Shown piece by piece: positions 25,924 through 28,252 of a stretch of 28,252 bases of DNA (positions within the stretch are counted from its first letter, which is position 1; every line of letters starts with the position of its first letter). Made by a program: the position numbers and the translations under genes. Origin of the DNA: CAZISM01 sp964541895 (GTDB lineage Bacteria > Zhuqueibacterota > Zhuqueibacteria > Residuimicrobiales > Residuimicrobiaceae); NCBI GenBank assembly GCA_964541895.1, contig CAZISM010000074.1, positions 1-28,252 of the forward strand. The letters are read 5' to 3'. The notes under the pieces are model-generated. The model ran no database searches, was not told where the DNA came from, and was given only the letters and a program-made list of their open reading frames with translations.

Positions 25924-28252
25924 ATGCAGGAAAAATCCGTGAAAAAACTATCTGTTCTGTTCGTTCTCAGTATGTGGGCCTGGCTTTATGCCGGGGATGC
26001 ACATGATGAATTTCGCGCCACCTGGGTCATCACCTGGGAATATATAAGCGCTTCCAGCTCGGCCTCTGCAACGATGGCGCGCATCCGCCAGATCCTGGAT
26101 CAGCATCAAAAAGCCAACATGAACGCGGTGCTCTGGCAGGTGCGCCAGGGCGGTACCTCGTACTATAGTTCCACCAAAGAGCCGTGGGGACCGTATGCCG
26201 GCTATGGAGATCCCGGCTTTGATCCGCTCGCCTATGCGGTGCAGGAGGCGCACAAACGCGGCCTGGAGCTGCATGCCTGGTTTAATACCTTCAATACCTC
26301 TGAAACAATCGCCGGCGCGCCGGCCCAGCAGCATCCGGAGTGGGTGTGTCGCAACAGCAGCGGCCAGCCCATGACCTCTTCGCGCTCGCTGTCGCCCGGG
26401 CTGCAGTCGGTGCGGGATTACACGGTGCAGGTGGCTATGGATATCGTCAGACGATATGATATCGACGGCTTGCATCTGGATTATGTGCGCTGGAGCGAAT
26501 ATACCGGCGCTGCGGCGGCACAGAAACGCATGCCGGACCGGCCGCAACTGGACGGCATGATCTCGCCGCAAGAGCTTGATGCGTTAAACTCGCCGACCGC
26601 TTCCCGTTATCTGTATGATGTGGAACATCCCTTCAGCGCCGGCGTCCCTGCCGGCTTTGGCAGCTGGGAAGAGTGGTGGCGCTGGTCGGTGACCGAATTT
26701 GTCCGCACGCTGCATGACTCGATCCAGGCAGCCAAACCCTGGGTGCGGCTGTCGGCGGCTGCGCTGGGCAACTACAATTGGGGCGGTTGGCAGGGCTACG
26801 GAACCGTGCATCAGGATGCTGCTCTCTGGCTCAACAAAGGCTATGTCGATCAATTGACGCCCATGCACTATCATTGGATGACGGGCGACGGCTTTCTCGA
26901 GATGCTGGTCAACGGCGGCGTACAAAGCTGGGGCGCTTACATTAAGGAGGGGATAGCGGCGGGACGTCTCTACAGCGTGGGGCCCGGTTCCTACATCCTG
27001 AGCGAAAGCAAGGTCATGGCCAATCATGCCGGCATCGTCAGCGCCTGCCGCCAGGTCCCGTGGGTGGACGGCTTTCAATTCTTCAGCTATGATTCGTGGG
27101 AGGACAACGATTTTTTTGACAAAGCCGCAACGACGTTTTTTGCCAACAAGAGGAAAATTCGCGCGGCAAAATTTCTGCACGATGCGGTCCCGCCGGCACC
27201 CGCTTTGGCGATGCAAAAAATGGATTCGCTGCAGTATCAGCTGCAGGTAGGTCCGCCGGCCGGCCTGGCCGGTGATCAATGGTTTCTGATCTATCGGCTG
27301 GCGGAAAACGCAGCCGTCTCCCAGGCCGAACTCGTGCACACCCGCTTCGGGCGCAGCGATTTTACCTGGACCGACCGTTTCACTGGAACCCAGGACTATA
27401 ATAAACGTTACACCTATTATGCGACGCTGTGCGACCGCTATTGGAACGAATCGATCCCTTCCCCAGCGGTGAGCAGCGATCCTATTCCATCATTTGCGCC
27501 GACGGTTGCGACCACCACGCCGGCGGTTGGCGATACGGTTACCGCCAAATCGCCGATCCGGTTGACGTTTTCAAAAACCATGGATCCGGCCAGTTTCCAG
27601 AACGCCCTGGCCTTTCAGCCGCCGGTGACCATCGGCTCGCTGCTCTGGTCTCCGGACCAACGCACCTGCACCATCACACCGGCGTACGGCTTTAATTACG
27701 GCATGGCCTATACCCTGCAGCTGGCGGCCGTGGTGCGAGACGTCAATGGCGTCCAACTCGACGGCAACGGCGACGGCCGGGCCGGGGACGGCTACAAGCT
27801 GAATTTTGTCGTCGAATCCCGCGATACCCGCGGCCCGAACCTGCTCGCCTCTTATCCGGCGGCTGATGCCGTGATCGCGCCGGAAGAGCTGTTGAGTTTT
27901 ATATTCGATGAACCACTGGCACCATCTTCGCTGAACGACAACAGCGTGCTCTTGAGCAGGGACGGACAAAAGACAGCGATAGCGTACAACCTTACCCGAG
28001 TTGGTGACAAAACCGTGCTCAGCGTGCAGCCCAAAAGCCCGTTGCAAGCCAACAGCGCCTACAAGATGGAGCTGTTGGTGGCTGTGACCGACACCCTGGG
28101 TAATCCTCTCGCTGCGCCGGTGCAGCTGACGTTTCGGACCTCCACTGTGCAGGTCAAAGAGGTTCGTACTATCGATCCGTTCACCTCGGTCGCAAGCTGG
28201 AAAGCGCCCTCCTACAGCGGCTCCACCGAGGGGATCGTGGCGGTCAACAGCA
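25924..28252 (+). CDS. GHL10-like glycoside hydrolase with Ig-like modules (3' truncated)
   Basis: Open reading frame of 776 codons without a stop before the window edge. The signal peptide (KKLSVLFVLSMWAWLYA) is followed by a GHL10/DUF187-type TIM barrel (about 28-410): FRATWV, LWQVRQGG, GLELHAWFN, DIDGLHLDYVRW (from about 179, likely active-site Asp), MHYHWM. Then an FN3-like segment (about 420-520) and two SbsA-like Ig modules (525-640 and 636-740, TTPAVGDTVTAKSPIRLTFS and ASYPAADAVIAPEELLSFIF). Start: ATG 25924 lies 1 nt after GGGGTGG, too close; GTG 25939 with AGGA 7 nt upstream is likelier. Secreted hydrolase of unknown glycan, probably cooperating with the upstream glycan-binding protein. 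Its C-terminus, perhaps another sorting domain, lies outside the window. Confidence 0.85.
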   Translation, partial: MQEKSVKKLSVLFVLSMWAWLYAGDAHDEFRATWVITWEYISASSSASATMARIRQILDQHQKANMNAVLWQVRQGGTSYYSSTKEPWGPYAGYGDPGFDPLAYAVQEAHKRGLELHAWFNTFNTSETIAGAPAQQHPEWVCRNSSGQPMTSSRSLSPGLQSVRDYTVQVAMDIVRRYDIDGLHLDYVRWSEYTGAAAAQKRMPDRPQLDGMISPQELDALNSPTASRYLYDVEHPFSAGVPAGFGSWEEWWRWSVTEFVRTLHDSIQAAKPWVRLSAAALGNYNWGGWQGYGTVHQDAALWLNKGYVDQLTPMHYHWMTGDGFLEMLVNGGVQSWGAYIKEGIAAGRLYSVGPGSYILSESKVMANHAGIVSACRQVPWVDGFQFFSYDSWEDNDFFDKAATTFFANKRKIRAAKFLHDAVPPAPALAMQKMDSLQYQLQVGPPAGLAGDQWFLIYRLAENAAVSQAELVHTRFGRSDFTWTDRFTGTQDYNKRYTYYATLCDRYWNESIPSPAVSSDPIPSFAPTVATTTPAVGDTVTAKSPIRLTFSKTMDPASFQNALAFQPPVTIGSLLWSPDQRTCTITPAYGFNYGMAYTLQLAAVVRDVNGVQLDGNGDGRAGDGYKLNFVVESRDTRGPNLLASYPAADAVIAPEELLSFIFDEPLAPSSLNDNSVLLSRDGQKTAIAYNLTRVGDKTVLSVQPKSPLQANSAYKMELLVAVTDTLGNPLAAPVQLTFRTSTVQVKEVRTIDPFTSVASWKAPSYSGSTEGIVAVNS

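Noticed and set aside
26046..26053. AAGCGCTT palindrome resembling the operator near phoH
   Set aside because: Lies inside the hydrolase coding region, only 8 bp and without promoter context.
25948..27339. Minus-strand open frames of 207 and 251 codons
   Set aside because: They shadow the plus-strand GHL10-like hydrolase, which reads uninterrupted to the window edge with the DGLHLDYVRW motif.

Overview
The window reads as a chromosomal segment of a Gram-negative bacterium from the FCB-type lineages. Candidate phylum KSB1/Zhuqueibacterota or Calditrichota-like is my best guess, from gene style only. The reasons are two TonB-dependent receptors with an N-terminal carboxypeptidase-regulatory-like domain, two PorV-family outer-membrane proteins, and secreted proteins ending in FlgD-like / type IX secretion (T9SS) sorting domains, one with the typical NQNYPNPFNPTT motif. 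No tRNA, rRNA, CRISPR array or transposase gene was seen, and no gene-free stretch exceeds 300 bases.

Left part (1-9171), mostly housekeeping: the tail of a Gfo/Idh/MocA oxidoreductase; an inverted pair of 28-nt hairpin repeats whose stems covary; a short, divergent pyruvate-kinase-like protein; a TldD/TldE metalloprotease pair in which only TldD has a Tat-type signal; back-to-back terminators; a convergent SNF2 helicase with a SWIM zinc finger; and a PIN-PhoH ATPase whose predicted promoter overlaps a LacI-type palindrome.

Right part (9389-28252), surface/export locus: eight same-strand genes with short gaps form a probable 16.4-kb operon that ends at a strong terminator (25861-25895). The order is receptor A, secreted partner A, PorV-A, PorV-B, receptor B, secreted partner B, an IPT/TIG beta-propeller envelope protein, and a beta-propeller protein with three glycan-binding-like modules and a T9SS tail. 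A GHL10-like glycoside hydrolase with Ig-like modules follows directly and runs off the window edge.

The locus looks like a polysaccharide-utilisation locus without SusD. I infer that the two partner proteins, delivered by T9SS with dedicated PorV shuttles, take the place of SusD beside their SusC-like receptors. The receptor, partner and PorV genes each occur twice, so the cassette was probably duplicated and then diverged. The substrate is unknown; the CBM20-like FNGW motifs and the GHL10 neighbour point to a glycan. This is the best candidate in the window for an undescribed system.
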